Origin: Azonexaceae bacterium
Lineage (GTDB): Bacteria > Pseudomonadota > Gammaproteobacteria > Burkholderiales > Rhodocyclaceae
Direction of reading: 5' to 3'
Assembly (NCBI GenBank): GCA_009469685.1
Contig: SSTA01000402.1
Span: forward strand, 1-23,721
DNA length: 23,721 nt
A program made the translations under genes and the position numbers. The notes under the pieces are model-generated. The model was not told the origin of the DNA. It searched no databases and was given only the letters and a program-made list of their open reading frames with translations. This document shows, one piece after another, positions 1 through 7,443 of this stretch. Numbering within the stretch: position 1 is the stretch's first letter; each line of letters opens with the position of its first letter.

Positions 1-1562
1 ATCAAGCGATGGTTGCCCAGGGTCATCTTGCGACCATCGGTGCGCGCCTCAACTCCGCGTCCAGCCAGAGCAACGAAATCGGTCAGGCCGTATTCCGGCA
101 GATTCAGACCGCTGGCGATCGCCTTCGCCACCGGATGATCGGAGTGCCCGGCCAGGCTTGCCGCCCAAAAAAGAACCTGCGATTCCGGCACGGATGACGG
201 CAGTACCTCGGTCGCTACCAGGCGCGGTTTACCCTCGGTGATGGTGCCCGTCTTGTCCAGGGCAATCGCGCGCAATTTGCGGGCCTCTTCTAGGTAGACG
301 CCGCCCTTGATCAGAATGCCGCGTCGCGCCGCTGCGGCCAGCCCGCTGACCACGGTAACCGGGGTGGCGATCACCAGCGCGCAGGGACAGGCAATGACCA
401 GCAGCACCAACGCCTTGTAGAGCGACTGTGTCCAGCCCCAGTCGAATAGCCAGGGGCCAAGCGCAGCCACGGCCACCGCGACAAGGAAAACGGCGGGCGT
501 GTAGATGGCCGCGAAGCGATCGACGAAACGCTGGGTCGGCGCGCGCGTTCCCTGGGCCTGCTCGACCGCATGGATGATCCGGGCCAAGGTGGTGTTGTCG
601 GCGGCGGCCGTGACTTCGAACTCCAGGATGCCGGTCTTGTTGATGGTGCCGGCGAAGACCGGATCGCCAATCGTCTTGTCGACCGGAATGCTTTCGCCGG
701 TCACCGGTGCCTGATTGACGGCGCTGTTGCCCGCTGTCACCCGGCCATCGAGAGGAATGCGGGCTCCCGGCTTGACCCGGGCTGTTTCCCCAAGCGCCAC
801 CTTAGCGGCGGCAAGCTCACGCCATTGCCCGTCGGCTTGTCGAACTTCGGCGGTATCCGGTGTCAGCGACAGCAGACTCTTGATCGCATTGCGTGCCCGA
901 TCCACGGAACGCGCCTCGATCAGCTCGGCAAGGGCGTACAGGGCCATGACCATGGCCGCCTCGGGCCATTGGCCAATGAGGAATGCGCCGGTTACCGCGA
1001 CGCCCATCAACGCGTTCATGTTCAACTGTCCGCGCCGCAGTGCCGCCAAGCCCTTGCTGTAGGTCGAAAACCCCGACAGACTTATTGCGGCGGCGGCCAT
1101 CGCCATGCCCAGCCCCTTGAGGAGCACGGTGTCGGGTGCGAAATAGTCCAGCGCTTCCGCGCCAATGGCCAGCAGCAACGCCAGCACTACCCGCCCGAAG
1201 CCAGAGCCCATGCCAGAGGGATGCAAAGGAGAAACCCCGGCGGAATCCTGTGTTACCGCCTTGGGCTCGAATCCAGCCCGGCGAATGGCGGCTATCGCTT
1301 CCGCGATCGCATCTTCGCCGGCATCGATGCTCAGCGTGCGCGCCGACAGCTGGAAGCCGAGGGAACGGATTCCCTCGATGGCCCCCAAGGCGCGCCGGAT
1401 GTCGTTTTCCTCGGAGGGACAATCCATCGTCGGAATCAGCAATACCGTTGCGCCGGTTCGGGTTGGCTCGACGTTTGCCGCCGGGGCTACCGCTGAACAT
1501 CCGCGAGCGCATCCACACGTTGATTCCGCCTGAGCTTGATAGTGTGGTGAAGGCTGCGTCAT
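1..1562 (-). CDS. cadA: Cd(II)/Pb(II)/Zn(II)-exporting P1B-type ATPase CadA, 3' end outside window
   Basis: Inner-membrane ATPase that pumps divalent soft metals from cytoplasm to periplasm. The 520 codons present run from ATG at 1562, preceded by AGGAGA at good spacing, to the left edge. Visible in order: a Cys-rich N-terminus (CGCARGC at about 16-22), a degenerate HMA domain with MDCPSEE at 46-52 instead of the usual CxxC, the actuator loop PVTGE at 286-290, the transmembrane metal site ACPCAL at 391-396, the phosphorylation motif DKTGT at 436-440 (D436), the P1B marker SDHPVA at 474-479, and LGNHR. The rest of the nucleotide-binding domain and the last membrane helices lie outside. CPC plus HP defines the P1B family; the Cd/Pb/Zn assignment rests on the divergent cadR and its PbrR/CadR-type promoter. 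PbrA or ZntA would be equally valid names. Confidence 0.95.
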   Translation of the reverse strand, partial: MTQPSPHYQAQAESTCGCARGCSAVAPAANVEPTRTGATVLLIPTMDCPSEENDIRRALGAIEGIRSLGFQLSARTLSIDAGEDAIAEAIAAIRRAGFEPKAVTQDSAGVSPLHPSGMGSGFGRVVLALLLAIGAEALDYFAPDTVLLKGLGMAMAAAAISLSGFSTYSKGLAALRRGQLNMNALMGVAVTGAFLIGQWPEAAMVMALYALAELIEARSVDRARNAIKSLLSLTPDTAEVRQADGQWRELAAAKVALGETARVKPGARIPLDGRVTAGNSAVNQAPVTGESIPVDKTIGDPVFAGTINKTGILEFEVTAAADNTTLARIIHAVEQAQGTRAPTQRFVDRFAAIYTPAVFLVAVAVAALGPWLFDWGWTQSLYKALVLLVIACPCALVIATPVTVVSGLAAAARRGILIKGGVYLEEARKLRAIALDKTGTITEGKPRLVATEVLPSSVPESQVLFWAASLAGHSDHPVAKAIASGLNLPEYGLTDFVALAGRGVEARTDGRKMTLGNHRL

Positions 1563-1585
1563 GATGTTTCTCCTGAAGAGCCTTC

Positions 1586-1616
1586 ATTTAAAACCCTATA
1601 GCGGCTATAGAGTCAA
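1586..1616 (-). promoter_or_regulatory. cadA promoter with MerR-family (CadR/PbrR) operator
   Basis: On the minus strand, -35 TTGACT (1616-1611) and -10 TTAAAT (1591-1586) are separated by 19 bp. This overlong spacer is the hallmark of promoters untwisted by MerR-family activators. The spacer holds a perfect 7-1-7 inverted repeat, CTATAGC-C-GCTATAG (1610-1596), the expected regulator-binding site. From memory it closely resembles the pbrA promoter of Cupriavidus. It lies about 25 bp upstream of the cadA ATG and next to the divergent cadR. Confidence 0.88.
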
Positions 1617-1677
1617 GTGGTTACAATCCATGCGCCGGACGGGTTGTTTGCGAATGTTGAAGGGGGGCGTCATACAC

Positions 1678-2145
1678 ATGAAAATCGGAGAGCTTGCCCG
1701 GTTGACCGGGACGCAAGTCGAGACTATTCGCTATTACGAGCATGAGGGCTTACTGCCGGAAACCGCTCGCACGGAGGGGAACTTCCGCGTGTATGGCAAT
1801 GCCCACGCCGAGCGGCTGTCCTTCATTCGCAATTGCCGTAGTCTGGACATGACGCTTGACGACATTCGAGTCCTGTTGCGCTTCAAGGACTCGCCGGCGG
1901 AGAACTGCGGCGCGGTCAATGAACTGCTCGATCAGCATGTCGGCCACGTTAGCAGCCGTATTCGAGAACTACGGCAACTGGAGCGCCAGCTACGGGACCT
2001 GCGCGACCTTTGCCAGGAAGCGCGCGACGCCGAGCACTGTGGAATCCTCAATGAACTGACGCAGAATTCCAGAAAGACGTCGGTGAAGAACGTCGGCCAC
2101 GTGCGGAGTGTCCACAAAGGCGGAAAACAGGGCGATGAAGCGTAG
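1678..2145 (+). CDS. cadR: Cd(II)/Pb(II)-responsive MerR-family regulator CadR
   Basis: Metal-sensing activator of the divergent cadA. It has 155 residues. The N-terminal winged-helix domain begins MKIGELARLTG and contains the typical IRYYEHEGLLP; a dimerisation helix spans about 78-115. Metal-ligand candidates are Cys77, Cys112 and Cys121, which match the conserved Cys positions of CadR/PbrR. His87, His90, His141 and His146 correspond to the second metal site described for Pseudomonas CadR (recalled, not checked). The start at 1678 is chosen because it follows AAGGGGGG and gives the standard N-terminus; the longer reading frame upstream would run through the cadA promoter. The gene converges with the sensor kinase at 2213, with 67 bp between and no clear terminator. 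Confidence 0.93.
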   Translation: MKIGELARLTGTQVETIRYYEHEGLLPETARTEGNFRVYGNAHAERLSFIRNCRSLDMTLDDIRVLLRFKDSPAENCGAVNELLDQHVGHVSSRIRELRQLERQLRDLRDLCQEARDAEHCGILNELTQNSRKTSVKNVGHVRSVHKGGKQGDEA

Positions 2146-2212
2146 CAACCCAGACGTCAGTGATACGGTTCCGGCCAGAAAACATTGCCAACGAATAGCC
2201 GTTTGTGAAACG

Positions 2213-3607
2213 CTAGACCGGAATTTGCAGTTCAAACGTAGTGACGCCAGCGGTTGACCGAACTGACGCAATGCCACCATGTGCTTGGATAATCGAGCGT
2301 GTGATCGCCAGCCCTAGCCCGACCCCATCCGCAAGGCGTTTTCGGGAAGGATCGGCCCGGTAGAACCGGTCGAAGAGACGCGGCAGATGTTCAGGCGAGA
2401 TCGTTTCACCAGAATTTTCAACCCGGATCGTTGCCATTTGATCGTCATTGATGCCAATCTGAATTCGCACATAACCCCCTCGGGGTGTATGCCCGAAGGC
2501 ATTTGATAGCAAATTGCCCATCGCTCGGCGCAGCATCAGGCGATCTCCACTGACGGTGGCGCTTCCGTCGACAGACAAGGTGACGCCGTTCTCGTCGGCG
2601 ACCGCCTCATAGAATGACGCCAGTCCTTCCGCCTCTGCCCGAAGATCGACGGCTTCGAGATTGGGAACCACCAGGTCGTTGTCGGCCTTGGCGAGGAACA
2701 GCATGTCGGCGATCATTTTCGCCATGCGTTCCAGTTCCTCGGCGTTGGACGCAAGAACATCCTGGTACTCATCTATCGTCCTGGCACGCGACAGCATGAC
2801 CTGGGTCTGCGTCAGCAGGTTGCTGACCGGTGTTCGCAACTCGTGGGCGATGTCCGAAGAAAAATCCGACAAGCGCCGGAAGGAATCCTCCAGGCGGGCC
2901 AGCATCTGGTTCAGCGTTTCGGCCAGATCCACCAGCTCGACCGGGATAGATTCGGTCGGCAGTCGGGAATGCAGTCGATCCGCCGTAATGGCCGCGGCCT
3001 CCTGTTTGATCGCGTGCAAGGGCGCCAGCCCGCGCCTGGCCGCCATCCAGCCGAGCAGCCCGGTGATGAACGCGGCGAGGACGACAACCGACCATAGCGT
3101 GGTCCGGAACGAGCTCATGAAATGTTCGTGGTGGGAGATGTCCGTCGCCACGGCAACGACGGCTGGTCTTGCCCCCTTGATGCCGGTTCGGACCATTTCT
3201 GAAATCCCGCGCAGCGGTACGCCATCCTTCGATTTCCAGATGATCGGACGCGTGCTTTCAATTTCGGAAGTTCGCGCAAGCAAGGTTTGCGGAAACTCGG
3301 CTCCGCTGGTGACGAACAGGGTTTGCCCCGATGGCGCCACCACTACGACCGCCAGCCCGTGATGCCCCACCAGGGAGTCATCCAGTTGTTGCGGCACGGC
3401 ATCCAGATCGCTTTGCGAATGCACCTTTTCCAGTGCGTATCTGGCCAGTTCCAGTTTTCCGTTCAGCACCTCCATGTCCTGCTCTTCGAAATGGTGCTCG
3501 ACCGAATTGCCGATCAACAGCCCAAGCGCGAGCAGGACGACGGTCGACGCCGAAGCGAACAGCAGCGTCAGTCGGAAAGTGATGGATTTGCGTCCGGCAG
3601 GCTTCAC
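2213..3607 (-). CDS. Heavy-metal sensor histidine kinase (CusS/CopS/CzcS type)
   Basis: Membrane kinase that senses periplasmic metal and phosphorylates the adjacent response regulator. It has 464 residues. TM1 is at about 12-34, a periplasmic sensor domain at about 35-168, TM2 at about 170-190, then HAMP. The H-box [10 protein letters not shown] carries the phospho-acceptor His255. The N-box [11 protein letters not shown] is at about 365-375, the F-box [10 protein letters not shown] at about 411-420 and the G2 box DGVGLGLAI at about 427-434. The start is GTG at 3607, in a GTGA overlap with the regulator stop, implying translational coupling. The domain layout and length match the heavy-metal kinase family; the cognate metal cannot be read from the sequence. 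Confidence 0.92.
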   Translation of the reverse strand: MKPAGRKSITFRLTLLFASASTVVLLALGLLIGNSVEHHFEEQDMEVLNGKLELARYALEKVHSQSDLDAVPQQLDDSLVGHHGLAVVVVAPSGQTLFVTSGAEFPQTLLARTSEIESTRPIIWKSKDGVPLRGISEMVRTGIKGARPAVVAVATDISHHEHFMSSFRTTLWSVVVLAAFITGLLGWMAARRGLAPLHAIKQEAAAITADRLHSRLPTESIPVELVDLAETLNQMLARLEDSFRRLSDFSSDIAHELRTPVSNLLTQTQVMLSRARTIDEYQDVLASNAEELERMAKMIADMLFLAKADNDLVVPNLEAVDLRAEAEGLASFYEAVADENGVTLSVDGSATVSGDRLMLRRAMGNLLSNAFGHTPRGGYVRIQIGINDDQMATIRVENSGETISPEHLPRLFDRFYRADPSRKRLADGVGLGLAITRSIIQAHGGIASVRSTAGVTTFELQIPV

Positions 3608-4281
3608 TCAGTGATCTCCAGCACATAACCCATACCGCGAACGGTGCGGATCAGCTTGGGTTCGTAGGGATCGTCGACTTTTGCTCGAAGGCGGCGCATC
3701 GCAACTTCGATCACGTTGGAATCGCTGTCGAAGTTCATGTCCCAGACCTGCGAGGCAATCAGCGAGCGTGGTAACACTTCGCCCTGGCGACGCAGCAGCA
3801 GTTCCAGCAAGGCGAATTCCTTGGCGGTCAGATCAATGCGCTTGCCGGATCGTGTGACACGACGCCGCATCAGGTCGAGTTCGAGATCGGCGATGCGTAG
3901 ATACTCGGACTCCTTCGCCTTGTTACCGCGCCGCAGATGGATGCGCACACGCGCCAACAGTTCCGCGAAGGCGAATGGCTTGACCATGTAATCGTCGGCC
4001 CCCAGTTCCAGGCCATGCACGCGGTCCTGCACCTGGTCGCGGGCCGTCAGGAACAACACCGGCATGTCCTTGCCGGCCTTGCGAATGCCCTGCAGCACTG
4101 CCCAGCCATCGATGCCGGGCAGCATGACATCCAGTATCGCCAGGTCATAGGCATCCGTCAGCGCGAGATGCAGTCCATCCAGGCCATCGCGTGCCAGGTC
4201 AACGACGAACCCGGCCTCGGCCAGGCCTTGCCTCAGGTAATCCCCGGTTTTGATCTCGTCTTCGACGACCAGTATTTTCAT
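3604..4281 (-). CDS. OmpR-family heavy-metal response regulator (CusR/CopR/CzcR type)
   Basis: DNA-binding partner of the sensor kinase. It has 225 residues: a receiver domain with acidic pocket (VVEDE), phospho-acceptor Asp51 in AILDVMLPG, a TAR switch segment and the conserved Lys in MVKPF, followed by a C-terminal winged helix ending [11 protein letters not shown]. Two in-frame ATGs exist (4287 and 4281). GGGAGA lies six bases before 4281 and immediately abuts 4287, and MKILVVEDE is the family N-terminus, so 4281 is chosen. The gene is divergent from the czc operon, and a likely binding box sits at 4343-4360. The same module also occurs upstream of the copper operon, so this regulator may control both. 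Confidence 0.93.
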   Translation of the reverse strand: MKILVVEDEIKTGDYLRQGLAEAGFVVDLARDGLDGLHLALTDAYDLAILDVMLPGIDGWAVLQGIRKAGKDMPVLFLTARDQVQDRVHGLELGADDYMVKPFAFAELLARVRIHLRRGNKAKESEYLRIADLELDLMRRRVTRSGKRIDLTAKEFALLELLLRRQGEVLPRSLIASQVWDMNFDSDSNVIEVAMRRLRAKVDDPYEPKLIRTVRGMGYVLEITE

Positions 4282-4342
4282 GTGCATTCTCCCGTGTTGC
4301 GATTTGCGCCATTCTGCGCTGGCAACATGGGCAATCCCGCAA

Positions 4343-4381
4343 GATTACCGAAATGTAATCTGGCGGTCAGCATGACGTTAG
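4343..4381 (+). promoter_or_regulatory. Metal-regulator box of the czc operon (module shared with cop operon)
   Basis: Perfect inverted repeat GATTAC-N6-GTAATC at 4343-4360, followed by GTCAG (4366-4370) and CGTTAG (4376-4381). ATTAC-N6-GTAAT resembles CusR/CopR/CzcR-class boxes. The site lies between the divergent response regulator and the czc leader. A homologous 39-nt block with identical spacing occurs at 16898-16936 upstream of the copper operon. Confidence 0.7.
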
Positions 4382-4427
4382 GTGAGGTTGCGCAGAATTC
4401 GCTCATCGTCGAAAAGGAGCGAATGCT

Positions 4428-4505
4428 GTGGAAACTCATACTCAAAATCGTCAGGACGCCGCAAGCCGTCGCGTATTCCTGCCCCTCTCTTCGCGACAGA
4501 CATGA
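4428..4505 (+). CDS. Candidate 25-residue leader peptide coupled to czcC
   Basis: A small reading frame starts with GTG at 4428. It has a strong AAGGAG (4414-4419) eight bases upstream and ends in a TGA that overlaps the czcC start as ATGA (4502-4505). The peptide begins (M)ETHTQNRQ and ends SSRQT; it has no Cys, signal or membrane segment. czcC itself has no visible ribosome-binding site, so this frame could load ribosomes onto czcC by termination-reinitiation. An ATG at 4423 in another frame is only three bases from the same Shine-Dalgarno and runs deep into czcC, so it is less likely. I do not recognise the peptide. Confidence 0.4.
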   Translation: METHTQNRQDAASRRVFLPLSSRQT

Positions 4506-5752
4506 AAGCCATCGTCTCTCGCCAACTGAAACTGATGGCGGTGTGCGCCGCCGGGCTGCTTGCCGGTCTTTCCGTGCAAGCGGCAGAAACGCCGAAATCC
4601 GGACTGGCGATCGCCGTGGAACAGGCCTGGCGTTTGAATCCCCAGGCGGCGGGACTGGATGCCCGCGAGGCCGAAGCGCGCGCTGCGCAGGATGTCGCGA
4701 CCGGACTGACGCCCGAGCCCGGCTCGGTCAGCATCGGCAACCTGAACGACCGGTTCAACCGCAATCAGGGCAAGCAGGAATATGAGGTCGAACTGGCGGT
4801 GCCGCTGTGGCTGCCCGGCCAGAAAGCAGCGCGTGAAGCCGAGGCCGCAAGCCGCATCGACGAAGCCGTTGCCCGACGTTCTGCCGTGCGCTTGGAGGTC
4901 AGCGGCGAATTGCGGGAAGCGTGGTGGGCGCTGGCGACGGCACGCAGCGCCAGGATATTGGCGGCACGTCGCCTGGAAACCGCCCGTGCGCTGGAAACCG
5001 ACGTCATGCGGCGCTACAAGGTTGGCGAACTGTCGCGGATCGACGCCAACCTCGCGCAAACCGAGACCCATGCCGCGAGTGCCGAGTTGGTTGAGACGGA
5101 AGCGACACTGCTCCAGGCCGAGCAGGCCGTGCAAACCCTGATCGGTTCTCCCGCCCCGAAGATTCTGGACGAAGAGTCGCCGACGACGCGGCGAGTTGTC
5201 GGTGAGGCTGGCGACTCAGCCGAAACGCATCCATTGCTGACGTCTACCGCCGCCGTCGCACGCAGCGCCCGTGCGCGCGTCCAGGTCGCGGATGAATCGC
5301 GCCGTGCCGCGCCGGAGTTGGCGCTGCGGGTTGTACGCGAGCGCGGCGACTTCGCCGAAGCCTACTCCAACAGCGTCGGCATCAAGCTCAAGATTCCGTT
5401 CTCCTCCGGTTCCCAAGTGCGCCGGGAAACATCGGCGGCACAGGCCGAGGCGAACCAGGCCGATGCCGAACTGCTGCGTACTCAGACCCGGGTCCGGCTC
5501 GACGCGGAGCGCGCACAACGCAATTTGCAGGCAGCGGAACGCCAACTGGCCATGGCGCAGGAACGCCGTCAACTTTCGGCCGAGAACCTGCGTCTTGCCG
5601 AGAAAGCCTTTTCGCTGGGCGAATCCGATCTGGCAACCTTGCTGCGCATCCGGGCCGCCGCCTTCGATGCGGATGCATTTTTCGACCGTCAGCGTGTGGC
5701 CCGCGCCGCCGCGATATCGCGATTAAACCAAGCTCAGGGAGTGTTGCCGTGA
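4502..5752 (+). CDS. czcC: Outer-membrane efflux channel CzcC (TolC/OEP family)
   Basis: Outer-membrane channel of the tripartite RND pump. The 416-residue product starts at the ATG giving a clean signal peptide (MKAIVSRQLKLMAVCAAG..., cleavage near residue 28). The frame is open upstream to about 4382, but that extension is Arg/Ser-rich and unlike a signal sequence. The mature part is alanine-rich and helical with two OEP repeats. There are long alpha-helical stretches (for example ARAAQDVATG and AERQLAMAQERRQ) and the segment YEVELAVPLWLPGQKAAREAE typical of CzcC. No lipobox is seen. The stop overlaps the next GTG as GTGA, so the genes are translationally coupled. Specificity is not encoded in this subunit. 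Confidence 0.88.
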   Translation: MKAIVSRQLKLMAVCAAGLLAGLSVQAAETPKSGLAIAVEQAWRLNPQAAGLDAREAEARAAQDVATGLTPEPGSVSIGNLNDRFNRNQGKQEYEVELAVPLWLPGQKAAREAEAASRIDEAVARRSAVRLEVSGELREAWWALATARSARILAARRLETARALETDVMRRYKVGELSRIDANLAQTETHAASAELVETEATLLQAEQAVQTLIGSPAPKILDEESPTTRRVVGEAGDSAETHPLLTSTAAVARSARARVQVADESRRAAPELALRVVRERGDFAEAYSNSVGIKLKIPFSSGSQVRRETSAAQAEANQADAELLRTQTRVRLDAERAQRNLQAAERQLAMAQERRQLSAENLRLAEKAFSLGESDLATLLRIRAAAFDADAFFDRQRVARAAAISRLNQAQGVLP

Positions 5753-6282
5753 GACATGCCGTTGCCGTTGCTCTATTTTCCGTAGCTTTTTCGGCCTTCG
5801 GCCACGGCGGGGAGGACCACGGCGCACCGCCGCCGTCCGTCACCCAGGCGGTCGAGCCACGTGCCGCCGCCGCGACCGAGGAGTTCGAGGTTGTTACCTC
5901 GCTCGAAGGCAAAAAGCTGGTGGTGTATGTGGATCGCTTCGCCAGCAACGAACCCGTGGCACAGGCCAAGGTGGAGATCGAGGGTGCGGGGCTGAAGGGC
6001 GTGGCCAGCGAAACCGCGCCCGGAACCTATGTGCTCGATGTCGCCACACCCCTGCCGCCGGCCAAGCATCCGCTGACCATCAGCGTCGAGGCCGGCGATA
6101 GCGTCGATCTTCTTACCGCCACGCTGGATACCTCCGCGTCCGTGGCCAACGTGGTGCATACGCACGGCTGGAGCGAGTGGGTCGTCTGGGCGCTGTCCGG
6201 AGTCTTGCTTCTGGTCACCGGAATATTGTTTGTCGTTCGGCGTCGCATATGGGGCCACGGGCGCGCCAAGAAAGGGATTTGA
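5749..6282 (+). CDS. Uncharacterised His-rich, membrane-anchored periplasmic protein in czc operon
   Basis: No known function recognised. It has 177 residues from a GTG start overlapping the czcC stop. An N-terminal signal peptide would leave a mature N-terminus HGGEDHG, a likely metal ligand patch. A beta-rich middle (about 45-130) with EEFEVVTSLEGKKLVVYVD resembles small Ig-like or regulatory domains. It is followed by VVHTHGW (about 135-141), one membrane helix at about 144-163 and a basic tail (RRRIWGHGRAKKG) placing the C-terminus in the cytoplasm. Overlap with both czcC and czcB argues for a role in the pump, for example periplasmic metal capture or assembly. This is inference from position and composition only. 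Confidence 0.75.
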   Translation: MRHAVAVALFSVAFSAFGHGGEDHGAPPPSVTQAVEPRAAAATEEFEVVTSLEGKKLVVYVDRFASNEPVAQAKVEIEGAGLKGVASETAPGTYVLDVATPLPPAKHPLTISVEAGDSVDLLTATLDTSASVANVVHTHGWSEWVVWALSGVLLLVTGILFVVRRRIWGHGRAKKGI

Positions 6283-7442
6283 TGATGCGCAAAATTGATA
6301 TGCATAGTCTGGTGGCCGCACTGGCTCTGGGGTTGGTCACGGGAACAGCCTTGGCTCACGGTGACGAAGATCACAGCCAGGACGCCAAGAAGAAGGCGCC
6401 TGCCGCCGTGTCGGTGGCGGGAACGATGGGTGCAGCCGGGGTGGCCGCAGCGCCCCAGCGGCTGGCCGACGGCAGCCTGTTCGTGCCGAAGCCGGTGCAA
6501 CGTCAGCTAGGTTTGCGCACCCAGCCGGTGCGCATCGCCGAACTGGCGGCAACGGTCGAACTGAACGGCCGGATCATTCCCGATCCGGAAACCAGCGGCC
6601 GGGTCCAGGCCATGTTCGCCGGCAGCGTGATTCCCGGCCCGAAAGGCATGCCGACGGCCGGAAGAAAAGTTGTCAAGGGCGAAGTCCTGGCCTACCTGCG
6701 CCCGGTCAGCGGCGCCATCGAGCGCGGCAACCAGAAGGCCAGCCTTGCCGAACTCGAAGCGCAACTGGCCATCGCCGAGGGCAAGATGAAACGTTTTGAG
6801 CAACTCGAAGGCGCCGTGCCGCAGAAAGAGATCGAGGCCGCGCGCATCGAGCACAGCGCTTTGCAGCAACGGCGCGCTTACGTCCGCGCCAGCATCGACT
6901 CCGCCGAGCCGCTGGTGGCGCCGGTGGCCGGCATCGTCAGCGCCTCTCATCATCTGCTGGCCGGACAGGTGGTCGATGCCAAAGATGTGTTGTTCGAGAT
7001 CGTCGATCCTGCCCGTCTTGCCGTGGAAGCGCTGGCCTACGACGTCGGCATCGCCAAGACGCTGGTTTCCGCCAGCGCCCTGGCGGACCAGACGGCGCTG
7101 GAACTCAAGTTCGTCGGCGGCGGTCAGCAACTGCGCGAACAGGCTTTGCCCCTGCTGTTTCGCATTACCAACCGGAATGCGGCAGTCGCCGTTGGTCAGC
7201 CGGTCAAAGTGATCGCCCGTACCGAGCAAGGCGTCAAGGGCGCAACCGCGCCCCGGACGGCGCTGACAAAAGTCGGCGCTGGCGAGACGGCGGTCTGGGT
7301 CCATACCGAGGCTGAGCGTTTCGTGGCCCGCAAGATTCGGCACCAGTCGCTCGATGCCGCCAACGTCGCCATCCTCGATGGCCTGCATGACGGTGACCGC
7401 GTGGTGACCGTCGGCGCCGGACTGCTCTCGCAGGTGCGCTGA
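6282..7442 (+). CDS. czcB: RND efflux periplasmic adaptor CzcB (membrane-fusion protein)
   Basis: Periplasmic adaptor linking CzcA to CzcC. It has 386 residues. The start at 6282 overlaps the previous stop (TGATG) and follows GAAAGGGA; a second ATG at 6285 is equally possible. The signal peptide ends ALA at about 25, leaving mature HGDEDH, a His/acidic patch like that of the preceding protein. Then come a barrel/lipoyl-like half (VELNGRIIPDPETSGRVQ), a helical hairpin at about 145-205 (KASLAELEAQLAIAEGKMKR), the second lipoyl half (PVAGIVSASHHLLAGQVV) and a C-terminal membrane-proximal domain ending DGDRVVTVGAGLLSQVR. czcA starts two bases after the stop codon ends (ATG at 7444). Confidence 0.92.
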   Translation: MMRKIDMHSLVAALALGLVTGTALAHGDEDHSQDAKKKAPAAVSVAGTMGAAGVAAAPQRLADGSLFVPKPVQRQLGLRTQPVRIAELAATVELNGRIIPDPETSGRVQAMFAGSVIPGPKGMPTAGRKVVKGEVLAYLRPVSGAIERGNQKASLAELEAQLAIAEGKMKRFEQLEGAVPQKEIEAARIEHSALQQRRAYVRASIDSAEPLVAPVAGIVSASHHLLAGQVVDAKDVLFEIVDPARLAVEALAYDVGIAKTLVSASALADQTALELKFVGGGQQLREQALPLLFRITNRNAAVAVGQPVKVIARTEQGVKGATAPRTALTKVGAGETAVWVHTEAERFVARKIRHQSLDAANVAILDGLHDGDRVVTVGAGLLSQVR

Positions 7443-7443
7443 C

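Noticed and set aside
570..1496. 308-codon open frame on the plus strand inside cadA
   Set aside because: Antisense shadow of cadA in high-GC sequence; low-complexity Arg/Gly-rich translation, no ribosome site, while cadA carries all P-type ATPase motifs.
4382..4501. N-terminal extension of czcC from about 4382
   Set aside because: Overlaps the CGTTAG promoter element's edge and encodes an Arg/Ser-rich stretch before a perfect signal peptide starting at 4502.
4423..4785. ATG at 4423 (MLWKLILKIV...) as an alternative leader of czcC
   Set aside because: Only three bases from the Shine-Dalgarno and runs far into czcC in the wrong frame; the GTG at 4428 has better spacing and ends at the czcC start.
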